A stretch of DNA of 64,000 nt from the NCBI GenBank assembly GCA_947652115.1, contig OX393573.1:8994520-9058519 (forward strand), in the 5' to 3' direction. The DNA is from Blastomussa wellsi. Its lineage: Eukaryota > Cnidaria > Anthozoa > Scleractinia > Plerogyridae. Shown piece by piece: positions 42,101-47,595 of the stretch. The notes under the pieces are model-generated. The model saw nothing but the letters and a program-made list of their open reading frames with translations. It had not been told where the DNA came from and searched no databases. A program made the translations under genes and the position numbers. Position 1 is the first letter of the stretch; every line of letters starts with the position of its first letter.

Positions 42101-42282
42101 CCTTTATAATTCAGGGTTTCTCTCCAGACATTTGTGTTAAGGCTGGGATACTAGCTGCCCAGTATTCTCTCCAATCACAGGACGCTATTTCACCGGCAGT
42201 TTTCCCGGAGAATTTTACGCCAGAAAATGTTGAAGACTGCATAGCTTGGGATGCGAACGACATAGATATTGACAATTTCTAG
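3603..42282 (+). CDS. Bifunctional pseudouridine-5'-phosphate glycosidase / PfkB pseudouridine kinase (5' end outside window)
   Basis: Spliced gene of 13 visible exons: 3603-3709, 5934-6014, 8419-8464, 8966-9086, 9162-9247, 12019-12110, 30610-30663, 30796-30859, 34462-34562, 38657-38785, 39782-39896, 41002-41443 and 42081-42282. Every junction is GT-AG and the reading phase carries across all of them. Exons 1-6 encode the second half of PsuG, the enzyme that cleaves pseudouridine 5'-phosphate to uracil and ribose 5-phosphate. Exon 1 has FDISADL and AGAKS; aligned from memory, the Asp of SAD and the Lys of AGAK correspond to Asp149 and Lys166 of E. coli PsuG. Exons 7-13 encode a PfkB-fold kinase, with GGSNVDF at its start, [12 protein letters not shown], and the TGAGDSF signature whose Asp is the catalytic base, split across the last intron. 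Kinase then glycosidase would act in sequence on free pseudouridine. The gene ends at TAG 42280-42282, with AATAAA near 42478. The N-terminal PsuG exons are not in the window. Confidence 0.9.
3868..3900 (+). repeat. Poly-G tract
   Basis: A run dominated by G (GGGAGGGAGGGGGG onward) within intron 1. It has enough G-tracts to form a G-quadruplex. Confidence 0.8.
3910..5930. other. Intron 1 remainder, no gene seen
   Basis: A+T-rich unique-looking intron sequence between exons 1 and 2. I see no coding exon of the host gene and no clear transposon ends here. Confidence 0.6.
5934..6014 (+). CDS. PsuG-PsuK exon 2
   Basis: Acceptor TTTTTTAG, donor AAG|GTTAGT, 27 codons, phase 0 to 0. It encodes [12 protein letters not shown], then [13 protein letters not shown], the PsuG segment with the Phe-Pro-Ala-Phe box. 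Confidence 0.9.
6371..6895. mobile_element. Foldback element with about 145-bp inverted arms
   Basis: The left arm (6371-6515) contains CAGGGAACTGGGGCGAG and the right arm (6750-6895) its reverse complement CTCGCCCCAGTTCCCTG; CCACCACACGAAA pairs with TTTCGTGTGGTGG and AGGTTGAAAAGAGACCA with TGGTCTCTTTTCAACCT. The interior is non-coding. Confidence 0.75.
6960..8418. other. Intron 2 remainder with a CCAGGGGG-type repeat patch
   Basis: No exon seen. At 8150-8325 there is a G-rich patch with repeated AACCCGGTGGG/CCAGGGGGTGTGG phrases, the kind of short dispersed repeat common in coral introns. Confidence 0.4.
8419..8464 (+). CDS. PsuG-PsuK exon 3
   Basis: A 46-nt exon between CTTTTTAG and GTGAGT. 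It encodes [15 protein letters not shown] plus the first base of an Asp codon that exon 4 completes, and the phase matches both neighbours. Confidence 0.87.
8966..9086 (+). CDS. PsuG-PsuK exon 4
   Basis: It starts after ATATTTTAG and ends AG|GTAACA. It encodes [14 protein letters not shown], the PsuG segment matching G-G-x-x-V-A-N-P-I-P in bacterial enzymes, then an acidic helix. The last codon is split with exon 5 (AG|T, Ser). Confidence 0.9.
9162..9247 (+). CDS. PsuG-PsuK exon 5
   Basis: Acceptor ATTCCTTTCAG, donor CCA|GTATCC. It encodes [12 protein letters not shown] and LTKGKSLQ, the strongly conserved PsuG G-K-x-x-T-P-F and G-x-S-L motifs. The last base joins exon 6 to make the Asn of the conserved L-x-x-N. 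Confidence 0.92.
10681..10873 (+). mobile_element. Penelope-like element terminal fragment with palindrome around a hammerhead-like motif
   Basis: It starts with GGGGTAAGTTTCTAAAGAAA, also present at 39140 and 45005. A 35-nt sequence at 10736-10770 is repeated exactly as its reverse complement at 10836-10870. Between the arms is the ribozyme-like core (10777-10812). The same blocks occur in the fragments at 28 kb and 45 kb, where they follow GIY-YIG coding remnants, which is the basis for assigning this copy to Penelope-like elements. Confidence 0.65.
10771..10820 (+). ncRNA. Hammerhead-ribozyme-like motif, copy 1
   Basis: Read 5' to 3': GCT, then CCGACGA in place of the CUGANGA core, stem II GGGC/GCTC closed by TAAC, GAAA, a one-pair stem III (C-G), the cleavage-type triplet GTC, and AGC pairing back to GCT. 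The U4 position of the consensus core is C, so activity is doubtful. The minimal stem III is what is known for hammerheads in Penelope-like elements. Confidence 0.5.
11210..11365. repeat. Dispersed repeat, copy 1 (related to 31405-31545)
   Basis: The run CATTCCTGTGTAAGATTCCTT, followed by CTAATGTAAGATACTTTTGTT, GTTTAGGGC and TTAAGTAATTTTGAAGTA, recurs with small changes at 31437-31545. The two copies lie in the same intron on either side of the minisatellite. Confidence 0.65.
11790..11885. repeat. Short inverted repeat
   Basis: GGTCTGTATGG ... TTGACCTCGGTC is mirrored by GACCTCGGTCAA ... CCATACAGACC about 50 bp on, forming a hairpin. It is probably the end of a small MITE. Confidence 0.55.
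12019..12110 (+). CDS. PsuG-PsuK exon 6 (end of PsuG domain)
   Basis: Acceptor CTATGTCAG, donor GTG|GTAAGT. It encodes [18 protein letters not shown], the terminal helix of PsuG, then a Lys-rich linker. Its donor opens the 18.5-kb intron that holds the minisatellite. Confidence 0.9.
13922..14653. mobile_element. Foldback element with about 85-bp inverted arms
   Basis: The left arm starts TTACAGCGGTTACC and contains TGGACGTCAATCATCTG; the right arm is the imperfect reverse complement (CAGATGATTGACGTCCA ... GGTAACGACTGTAA). The interior of about 560 bp has no recognisable gene. Confidence 0.7.
14838..15024. mobile_element. PIF/Harbinger-like MITE with TTA target duplication
   Basis: The terminal inverted repeats are GGGCCTGATTACATG at the left and CACGTAATCAGGCCC (inverted) at the right. 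Both ends are flanked by TTA (14835-14837 and 15025-15027). A TTA duplication with G-rich termini starting GGGCC is the pattern of PIF/Harbinger-derived MITEs. Confidence 0.75.
15083..15252. repeat. Nested hairpin pair
   Basis: Two adjacent palindromes. The first pairs CGTCCCCACAGCC (about 15091) with GGCTCTGGGGACG (about 15137). The second, at 15156-15252, is a nearly perfect 97-nt hairpin whose arms contain ATGGAATGACATGCGCAGT and its reverse complement around a GTTAATT loop. The CGTCCCCA ends relate it to the MITE at 49043-49296. Confidence 0.7.
17065..21470. repeat. 4406-bp higher-order repeat, copy 1
   Basis: Every diagnostic variant here recurs exactly 4406 bp later: the TACTGG unit at 17149/21555, the 8-nt insertion near 18925/23331, GAGAGGGGTGG at 20018/24424, GAGATGATTG at 20424/24830 and CTTTAGTC at 20670/25076. 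The length equals 98 units of 45 bp, minus 2 for each of six 43-bp units, plus 8 for one insertion. Confidence 0.9.
21471..25876. repeat. 4406-bp higher-order repeat, copy 2
   Basis: A directly adjacent second copy of the preceding block. The copies stop matching near 25885, where a CATATGAGAGCAGTGG unit replaces the expected one. No difference was found at the sites compared by eye. Confidence 0.88.
28163..28506 (+). mobile_element. Penelope-like element 3' fragment inserted in the minisatellite
   Basis: The array breaks off after GTCACTGTGCC and resumes with ATTCAGTCTTCTC. The insert encodes a C-terminal protein fragment reading [32 protein letters not shown] and [12 protein letters not shown], then TAA at 28317-28319. 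It resembles the tail of the GIY-YIG endonuclease of Penelope-like retroelements (R-x-x-x-E-x-x-x-I ... P-x-G-I-N). About 90 bp after the stop comes a hammerhead-like motif, then the GGTGGCCAATTGACATTATC end block shared with the 10.7-kb copy. Confidence 0.8.
28407..28458 (+). ncRNA. Hammerhead-ribozyme-like motif, copy 2
   Basis: GATTC + GCT pairs with AGC + GAATC (stem I), with core CCGACGA, stem II GGGC/GCTC and GAAA. Here the cleavage triplet is TTC instead of the GTC of the other copies, so this copy is probably inactive. Confidence 0.5.
29940..30609. other. Intron 6 right end, no gene seen
   Basis: Unique-looking A+T-rich sequence between the minisatellite and exon 7. Small open frames near 30204-30516 (minus) have no recognisable domain. 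Confidence 0.5.
30610..30663 (+). CDS. PsuG-PsuK exon 7 (start of kinase domain)
   Basis: An 18-codon exon between TATACTTAG and ATC|GTAAGT. It encodes [18 protein letters not shown], the first beta strand and Gly-Gly/Asn-x-Asp substrate motif of PfkB kinases. Confidence 0.88.
30796..30859 (+). CDS. PsuG-PsuK exon 8
   Basis: It begins after TATAAATAG and ends GCAG|GTAATT. It encodes [13 protein letters not shown], matching the PfkB signature-1 region (G-G-x-x-x-N). The last base completes a Glu codon with exon 9. Confidence 0.9.
30876..31174. mobile_element. MITE built on TCCTGGAAAA phrases
   Basis: The ends are inverted: TTACAGGATTCGTATGGG at the left and its near reverse complement (GGGGTACGAACCCTGTAA) at the right. 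The body repeats TCCTGGAAAA/CCTGGAAAG. This resembles a widespread hAT-type MITE of animals, but the flanking 8-mers do not match, so no target duplication is confirmed. Confidence 0.5.
31405..31545. repeat. Dispersed repeat, copy 2 (related to 11210-11365)
   Basis: It shares CATTCCTGTGTAAGATTCCTT and the following phrases with the copy at 11.2 kb. A further 1.8 kb (31546-33360) shows no gene or clear repeat. Confidence 0.6.
33361..33478. repeat. Inverted repeat with GCCGAGGCTTGGGGGAATAA arms
   Basis: The left arm CATGGCGCCGAGGCTTGG and right arm CCAAGCCTCGGCGACATACC are reverse complements over about 27 nt and flank about 60 bp. A related phrase occurs at 47117-47170 (GGCGAGGCTTGGGAG ... 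CCCCAAGCC). Confidence 0.6.
34257..34312. repeat. Hairpin TCAGGCCTTCCT / AGGAAGGCCTGA
   Basis: A perfect 12-nt inverted repeat with a pyrimidine-rich loop in intron 8, upstream of exon 9. Confidence 0.6.
34462..34562 (+). CDS. PsuG-PsuK exon 9
   Basis: Acceptor ATTTTTAACAG, donor ATG|GTGAGG. It encodes [18 protein letters not shown] then LGVMML, the usual PfkB continuation (A-x-x-L-x-x-L-G ... G-x-D-x-x-G). Confidence 0.9.
34658..34787. mobile_element. MITE with GGCCCTG ends and GGATAACACTATCC core
   Basis: Inverted ends GGCCCTGGTGTTTCAAAGAGTGG and CCACCCTTTGAGCAACCTGCAGGGCC, with internal TGGATAACACTATCCA / TGGATAGTGTTATCCA. The pattern matches a common coral MITE seen in many introns. Confidence 0.65.
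34815..35945 (+). pseudogene. Ty3/Gypsy-type polyprotein relic: reverse transcriptase and RNase H
   Basis: In several plus-strand frames the order is [16 protein letters not shown] (34998-35045, RT), GIADDILC (about 35272-35295, the Y/I-A-D-D catalytic box), FNADKFVF, then RFCPAQA and FSWRSQNKQ (connection) and an RNase H-like part with [20 protein letters not shown] and LQTDHKPL (35650-35830). The YVDD-type catalytic Asp pair is still legible. Stops and frameshifts break it at least four times. It lies in the intron between exons 9 and 10. Confidence 0.75.
36079..36612. mobile_element. Foldback insertion splitting the Gypsy relic
   Basis: CGTGTGTTCTTACACGACAG at the left and CTGCCGTGTAAGAACACATGG at the right are inverted repeats. 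The intervening 500 bp has no coding similarity and carries an ATT microsatellite (36327-36360). The position between the RNase H and integrase relics suggests insertion into the Gypsy copy. Confidence 0.5.
36660..37331 (+). pseudogene. Ty3/Gypsy-type integrase relic
   Basis: Plus-strand frames read an integrase core with [35 protein letters not shown] (second catalytic Asp) and [11 protein letters not shown] (catalytic Glu region), followed by a C-terminal part ending [10 protein letters not shown] and TGA near 37331. Several stops interrupt it. It is the 3' part of the relic at 34.8 kb. Confidence 0.7.
37335..38480. other. Intron sequence, no gene seen
   Basis: A+T-rich sequence with a short TTTATTTATTTATTT microsatellite near 37669. 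I see no exon, RNA gene or clear transposon end. Confidence 0.5.
38482..38602. mobile_element. Foldback MITE next to exon 10
   Basis: TTTGTTATTCTTTTGTGTTC ... GCTAATCTGCC is mirrored by GCAGATTAGC ... GAACACAAAAGAATAACAAA. The arms are about 33 bp around 55 bp. The right end is 54 bp from the exon 10 acceptor. Confidence 0.75.
38657..38785 (+). CDS. PsuG-PsuK exon 10
   Basis: A 43-codon exon after CGCCAG, donor GAT|GTATGT. It encodes [13 protein letters not shown] and AVGDMDIH, the T-x-x-Y ... G-D-M-D-I segment typical of PsuK-like kinases. A foldback element ends only about 54 bp upstream of its acceptor. Confidence 0.88.
39140..39292 (-). mobile_element. Penelope-like element terminal fragment with hammerhead-like motif
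   Basis: It carries GGGGTAAGTTTCTAAAGAAA, the block GGTTTTATCAACTGGGTTGA and, on the minus strand, the ribozyme-like core at 39250-39292 (GGAGCGA ... GACGTTTCG read on plus). No coding part is left. Confidence 0.65.
39250..39292 (-). ncRNA. Hammerhead-ribozyme-like motif, copy 3
   Basis: On the minus strand it has the same core as copy 1: CCGACGA, stem II GGGC/GCTC with TAAC, GAAAC, GTC. The upstream half of stem I is truncated. Confidence 0.45.
39782..39896 (+). CDS. PsuG-PsuK exon 11
   Basis: The acceptor is taken as TTTTGTAAG|ATTTCAGC because this keeps phase 0; the nearby TTTCAG would break the frame. It encodes [17 protein letters not shown] and ends CCAG|GTATAT. Confidence 0.85.
40028..40335. 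mobile_element. Nested foldback element with TCTGGGGACACATGA phrases
   Basis: AAGGAACAAGCATCTCCGGGG and GATTTGATTGGCTAGAATC (40111-40165) are inverted against GATTCTAGCCAATCAAATC and CCCCGGAGCTGCTTGTTCC (40240-40295). Outer pieces TTGTCCCTTTTTCCCGG and GAGGGACAA are also inverted. It starts with CATTCTCGTCCCCAGAG, the terminal sequence of the MITE at 49 kb. Confidence 0.6.
41002..41443 (+). CDS. PsuG-PsuK exon 12
   Basis: The longest exon, acceptor TTGTCATTCAG, donor ATAG|GTAAGA. It encodes [34 protein letters not shown] and GNVTGAGD, which are the PfkB lid/strand motifs and the start of signature 2. Compared with short bacterial kinases there is an insert rich in Asn, Asp and Lys after NLKELR. 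Confidence 0.92.
41612..41915 (+). mobile_element. tRNA-derived SINE
   Basis: The head contains an A-box-like TGGCGTAATGGTTAG and a B-box-like GGTCCGGGTTTCAGCCC spaced as in tRNA genes. The body has GAGCAAGACACCGCTCTC, TGTATAAATGGGTACC and GCGATGGACTAGCATCCCATCC, phrases typical of metazoan SINE bodies. It lies in the last intron of the host gene, in the sense direction. The head does not fold into a full tRNA, so it is not called as a tRNA gene. Confidence 0.75.
42081..42282 (+). CDS. PsuG-PsuK exon 13 (terminal)
   Basis: Acceptor TTTTGTTTCAG. It completes Ser of GAGDS, then encodes [14 protein letters not shown], a helical stretch and an acidic tail, and ends at TAG. A likely polyadenylation signal AATAAA lies about 200 bp downstream. 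Confidence 0.92.
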
Positions 42283-42795
42283 CATTTTGCTCTTCGATAA
42301 AAGAATCGTGTAAAGCACAAGCTTCGTTTGCAGATTTTCTCCAAGTTCGTCCTCCGGCACCAAAGGATTAGACGTAAAATCATCTGCATTCTCATCCGTA
42401 TAAACTGAAGGCTAAATAGGGAAGAAAGTGTTTGTCTGGTGTTGGAATGTGGAAACTCGTTGATGAAAACAATAGCCAATAAATTAAAAGGTGGAACAAA
42501 TAGCCAAAAATGCATTCGTGATGTGAAAGAATGGATTGTGTAGTGTATCTTAAAAATGGTAGCTAACCCCAATCTTCCCCAGCTGTAACTACTCTTGCTC
42601 AATTTTGGCTGAATACGTCTGTATTGGTGTTTTCTGTATATGGCTTATCTAAATGGGGCCGGGTATTTTGCGAGTTGGAGTTGCGAGTTGCGTGTTTTGA
42701 AGCCGCATTACCTTTTCCAAGGTCTAATGTAAGTTTAGTTAGGTGGCGGAAAAATTCAAATGTAAAGATGAAACGAGTGAAGAGGGGAGGGGTGC

Positions 42796-42819
42796 GGGGG
42801 GGGGGGGGGGGGGGGGGGG
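42796..42819 (+). repeat. Homopolymer of 24 G
   Basis: An uninterrupted G run after GAGGGGAGGGGTGC, in intergenic sequence. The length is likely polymorphic or imprecise in assembly. Confidence 0.9.
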
Positions 42820-43054
42820 CGTCAAGTAATATACCGATCAATTCTGTCTGAACTCAATATCCCTTCTGTCGGGTAAACCCCGGGCATTTGAAATTGTGAT
42901 GGATGTCAATTTTCACTTTTTTGGGTGGGGAATTTAAGAAATGGAACGTCCGTGTATTTTCCCTTTTACTGGACATTAAAACATTATTCACCATTACACT
43001 GACGGCTGGCATCTTTCATCGGGAAAGAAAAACTTCAAAAAGGTGGATTTGAAC

Positions 43055-43280
43055 GTGTCTGAGACGGATCATCCGTCTGGGACGGATTTGCGCTGAGAAC
43101 GATATTCTGTCCGATAATTCGTCCGTGTATAAATACGGGCAAACAGACGGTTCATCCGTCCAGATAAGTTATAGCGATAGTTCGTCTTGACCCACGAACT
43201 ATCGTGGATATTCTGTCAACACACCGATGGTTCGTCCCGTATTTATACTAGACGGATGATCCGTTTCTAGTATAAATCGG
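43055..43280. repeat. Foldback region with GACGGATCATCCGTC palindromes
   Basis: It contains AGACGGATCATCCGTCT, CCGTGTATAAATACGGG, TAGTTCGT ... ACGAACTA and AGACGGATGATCCGT, several of which pair with each other in inverted orientation. Probably a decayed MITE. Flanking sequence to 44.49 kb has no gene. Confidence 0.5.
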
Positions 43281-44499
43281 GCCATTGACTAGATTTATTA
43301 CTTCAAATCTTAATCCAGATTTTCAGGATTCGTTCCTTTTAGTACCTGTAGTTTCATTGTGAACTGTCATGTTGCCGTGATTCCTTTTCACATGGTTTTG
43401 CACTCATGTAAGGCTTTACTGTCATTTCTGACGACCCGAGGGTGGCCGCATAATAGGGGTTCTATACTGTAAACTATCGGGAAAGAACAACAACTGTCTA
43501 CCTTATTTTATTTTATTTTTGTTTTCCTTGTTTTCGTATGAAACTTTGCCTATTGTTGTGGTTTGAATTTTTTAAGGGATTTTTCAATCCGCTATCGCGA
43601 AGTTACTCTCGGCTAGAATCGGATATTTAAAAAGAAATCGCAATTTGCTAAAATCACTACAACAGTTTAGATGGGCATTACCTCTTTAATAAATTAACTT
43701 TTGGCTGTAAAAATAGGTAAACTTCGTCTGTTGAAATTTGTTTGTAAATAATACGCAATATTGTTGATAATGTAACTATAAGCTTCTCTTCAAAAGAGAA
43801 CGCTTACAATATTCCCCCCTCCCCCTCTACCAATATAAAGAATAATTATTGAGATGTAGTCTTACCGGGGTTAAAGGAGCTAAGTCACGATATTTTGAGT
43901 CATTTCTTTGACGCACATATACATATATAGTACATATATTGTAGCATCTGCTGAAAAAGGGTGATGGTATTGATCCATTAGATCAAAGTAGTATAGAAAA
44001 AAAAGCTGGAAACTGTTGCAACCATTTAAAATAATTGGCGTGTTCTCATTGTCAAGTCGGCTTTGTTGGAAAAAATAATCTCAAACATAGACAAGCAAAA
44101 ATCGCACTTCTTCGTTATATGTTAATGTTGGTAAGTAAAATGACCTGTCCATAACCAGGAGCCCATCCGGTCATAATATATAGCATTAAAGTTTGAATGG
44201 AAAATTCGGACTGGAGAGTTCGTGGTATTGTTTTCTTTCAAGTTGTGTTCGAAAGCGTCTTTTTGGTGAACTGGAAATTCTAGTCTTCCTTGGCTCTTTC
44301 CATTTATATGCTGTTGGAGTAAATGAACTAAAATCGCTCGAATTACCTTAATTTACGATTTAATTGTAAGTTTCTTACGCTTGGACTACCTATGATTTTG
44401 AGAGATCTCGAAAGCCATCGTTCTAGGCTATAAATCAATAAACAAACTAAATAAACTGCAAAAGCCGTGGACAAAGATCCTGCTTGATTGCACTTCGCA

Positions 44500-44670
44500 C
44501 AGGCGTACGGGCCGGGGACGAGGGGCTGCAGTCCCACCAAATTTTGGGCAACTCTGGTTTTTTTGGCCAGCAAAATAATTTTGGGCAAGGCAACATGGGA
44601 GAATTTTTTGGGAAAATGGTTCTCCCCCTCCGGCCGCCCCTGGCCAAAAAAACTGCCCATACGCCTATGC
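44500..44670. mobile_element. MITE with AGGCGTACGGGCC ends
   Basis: CAGGCGTACGGGCC at the left and GGC...CCATACGCCT at the right are inverted. The body reads CAGTCCCACCAAATTTTGGGC and CTCCGGCCGCCCC, a common coral dispersed repeat. Open frames across it on both strands are not genes. Confidence 0.5.
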
Positions 44671-45004
44671 TCGTTGGACCTCACAGGATCTAATCAGCCA
44701 AACTTTCGGCAAGGCTGATACAACGTGGTATATTTTAAACAATTTCGGTAGACTAAATTTAAAACAGCCATATCACTATATTTTAAGTAATTTTCCTGTA
44801 GTTTACTGTCAAACTGAAGAGAAACCTCCAAGAAATAGTTTTTTTAAGTAGAAACACTGGATAATAAGTACTATAAAAATAAATTATCAATAATAAAATG
44901 AAAATAAACGAGGATGTCAAGACAAAATTTAGGAAGAACAACATACGAAAGAGACTGACCGTTCGTGGCGTAAAAATATGCTGTCGAATTCAGGTAGAAT
45001 ATAT

Positions 45005-45400
45005 GGGGTAAGTTTCTAAAGAAACCGTGGTGCTGCGTCGGTGGGAAGTATAGGAAGATAATTTGGTTTTATCAACTGGGTTGATAATGTGAATTGGCCA
45101 CCGTAAAGAGATTCGAAAGCTGACGTTTCGAGCGTTTATAGCCCTTCGTCGGAGCGAATCGAGGAATTGTGGGTCGTGTGTGGTTTATATACACAAAGAT
45201 GGAGAATAGAATAAATTAGTTGAATGAAAAGCGCTCGTTGATACCGTGACGATTAAGAGTGCCGATTTGAAAAATAAACTTTTGTTCTAGAGTTTTGCGG
45301 CTTTCCGTGCTTCCTTGATGAAGGGGAAAGGTCGCAGACTGCCATATGTTGCTTAGAATGATTGGAGAGATTGAAGTGTCTCGCGACCGGTTATCTTTTA
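45005..45400 (-). mobile_element. Penelope-like element 3' fragment
   Basis: On the minus strand the tail of a GIY-YIG endonuclease ORF (HFNLSNHSKQHM, then after a one-base insertion [16 protein letters not shown] and [12 protein letters not shown], stop at 45216-45218) is followed by a hammerhead-like motif and the GGGGTAAGTTTC end block. It is clearly the same family as the insert at 28163-28506. Confidence 0.8.
45110..45163 (-). ncRNA. Hammerhead-ribozyme-like motif, copy 4
   Basis: On the minus strand, stem I is GATTC + GCT against AGC + (TTTC bulge) + GAATC, core CCGACGA, stem II GGGC/GCTC with a longer TATAAAC loop, then GAAA, C-G and GTC. This is the copy with the most complete stem I. 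Confidence 0.55.
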
Positions 45401-45552
45401 CTTGAAAACTCTTCCCGGCGACGCGTCTACGTGGAAAGTAGCTGCTATAGTCCGAACTTCTGTACTCAATAATGGCCGATAATAATAATCATAATCATAA
45501 TAATAATAATAATTTTTTTCTAGCGAGCCGAAAATTCCCCTGATTATAAAAC

Positions 45553-45882
45553 TTGATAAAATTCGACGTTCTCTTTTATATTGACGCTCAAACGACCCAC
45601 CTTCCTAAAATAGACCTCACCAACAGCCCTCAGGGCACACGAAGAATATTAGTCAAAGATCATAACGAAAGGACGAATAGCCGGCGATCAACTCGTTCCA
45701 GAACTCAATCACATAGCGCAGTTGAAGATTTAAATTGTAATCTGAAGTATCCACTTGATGCTAACGATATAACGCTTGAATCGATGCAAGAGGAGTGCTC
45801 TGAAACGACATCTTCTAACCAAAGAGCTCTGTTAGACGTGGATTCGTTCCAGCCTAACTGCCTTCGCAAAGGCGAAGCTTAA
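45553..45882 (+). other. 109-codon open frame, unrecognised
   Basis: The frame begins shortly after an AAT microsatellite and a CTAG that could be a splice acceptor, and is rich in Ser, Thr, Arg and Asp (NSRRSTRSRTQSHSA). No domain, signal peptide or membrane helix is visible. It could be a disordered exon or a chance frame; there is no splice partner in sight. Confidence 0.2.
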
Positions 45883-46049
45883 GCACCGGCGACATAAGCT
45901 TAGCCGAGAGAATTAACTCTTTTCTTGAGAGTATTGAAAACACTCACCTTGTGGATTCATCAGATGATCAGATAGCTTAAGCGGTTCTAATTCAGACGAC
46001 GATTTCGAAAAGGAAAGCATTTAATGATAAACAAATGTAACTCTACCGC

Positions 46050-46340
46050 TCGCTTCGCTCGCGTATCTTTTCTTCGCGTGCCCCAAAATCTGAGAGCCTG
46101 GAACAGGCTACAATCGTTTACATGACGCCACTTCAAAATGTCAACCGGAACGAGTCATGCCGGCGCGAGTTCACACCGGTTCCTGCACCGGAGCGAGAGT
46201 TTCATTCCGGTACGAAAATTCATTCCGATGTTTGACTGTTCGTTTTGTACTCCATTTTTACGGCTGTGTAAAACTCACACCCCAATAAAAACGGTTTATG
46301 TTAACACGGTAAGACTTTGCGCGCTAGCCGAATGATATTT
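46050..46340. repeat. Dispersed repeat, copy 2 (related to 3300-3565), and GAGCCTGGAACAGGCTA repeat
   Basis: 46110-46310 matches the repeat in intron sequence at 3.3 kb. The preceding CGCTCGCGTATCTTTTCTTCGCGTG ... GAGCCTGGAACAGGCTA recurs at 46944-47000. Confidence 0.5.
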
Positions 46341-46849
46341 TTCGATCGACAAAACTCAACGGTGGCATTGACGCTTTAGGTTTTGAGTTACATATGTCGT
46401 ATGTTGCGTTTACAGGCTGGCTTTGAATTTAATGGAGTTAATTCCATTGAAAGTTCGAGAGCTATTCGATTTTCTTGCGGTGAAAAAAATGTCTGGGAGA
46501 TTTTTAAAACAGCAGCATCGACCTCGAGTTGATTAAATCCGATGGTACGTTTCCGACGGACTAAGAAAAAAGGGACTGCTTGTAGTCTAGTACATTTGCT
46601 CAGAGCTAAATCCGGTAAATGTTTAAGAAGGAGACTAGCTTTTCATTTGGTTGAACTAATCCCATTGATAATTTTCGTTTATTTCAATCTATTGCTGTTG
46701 AAAAGTGATTAAATTAGTCTTAGCCGCAAATATCCTTCCTTTTGCGATTGTCAAAAGTGAAGAAACCCGTCCAAAGATGCATGAAGGCTAAATGCCATTG
46801 TAGATAACCAACGAGGTGTCGTGCCTAAAATAACCGCGCATTATGTCAC

Positions 46850-47000
46850 CTAGCCTGCGTGCAGCCGTCTCCTATTTTGAATAATTCTCATGGAGACAGG
46901 GCTATGTATGGGGATTCGATTTCTTTCATAATAGTTTCAGTCTTCGCTCGCGTATCTTTTCTTCGCGTGGCCAACTATCTGAGAGCCTGGAACAGGCTAA
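46850..47000. repeat. Small repeat ending GAGCCTGGAACAGGCTA
   Basis: It begins CCTAGCCTGCGTGCAGCCGTC and ends GAGCCTGGAACAGGCTA; the ends are inverted (TAGCCTG / CAGGCTA). The right half duplicates 46056-46110. Confidence 0.45.
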
Positions 47001-47595
47001 AACGATTACAAAGCCATGAGACGGAACTATCAACCGGGGTGAACGCACCCGGGTATCTCATTTAAACACTTTGGAGGACAACATGAGATCGATATATTAA
47101 ATTTCTAACTTTGCTTGGCGAGGCTTGGGAGAACTAGAAGAAAATATAGAAATCCCCCCCCCAAGCCTTGCAGCCAGGGTGAGGTCAGATGGATAATGGT
47201 TTTTATTACCACAGACTACACCGCAACTTTCCCTGATGACTTCTTTGCGACAGATTATTTCTATGTAACATGAAACTTACGCAATTCATCTTCCTTCGAT
47301 ATAAGGCACAAAGATAGTTCTCGGTTCAAACAGGAACAGATGGACGGATTTCGATGATTTGCCATCATTGTAATTCAGGTTTCATAATTATTTCTGTCAT
47401 TTCAAGGGATTTCTTTACGTTCCTAAACTTAATCAAAGTTTGGCTTGAAATTGGAGCATTTCGAAAATTTAAACCTTTATAAGGGGCAGTTTTTCTTGGT
47501 GGTAACTGTTCGCACGCAGTAACACAGTGAAATAACATTGGAAAAACGTTTTGTGGACGTACCTTTACAATACTCGTCAATCCCTTCCGGTGCTC

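Noticed and set aside
44343..44718. Overlapping frames of 66-113 codons near 44.5 kb
   Set aside because: They cover a MITE with AGGCGTACGG ends on both strands. No domain.
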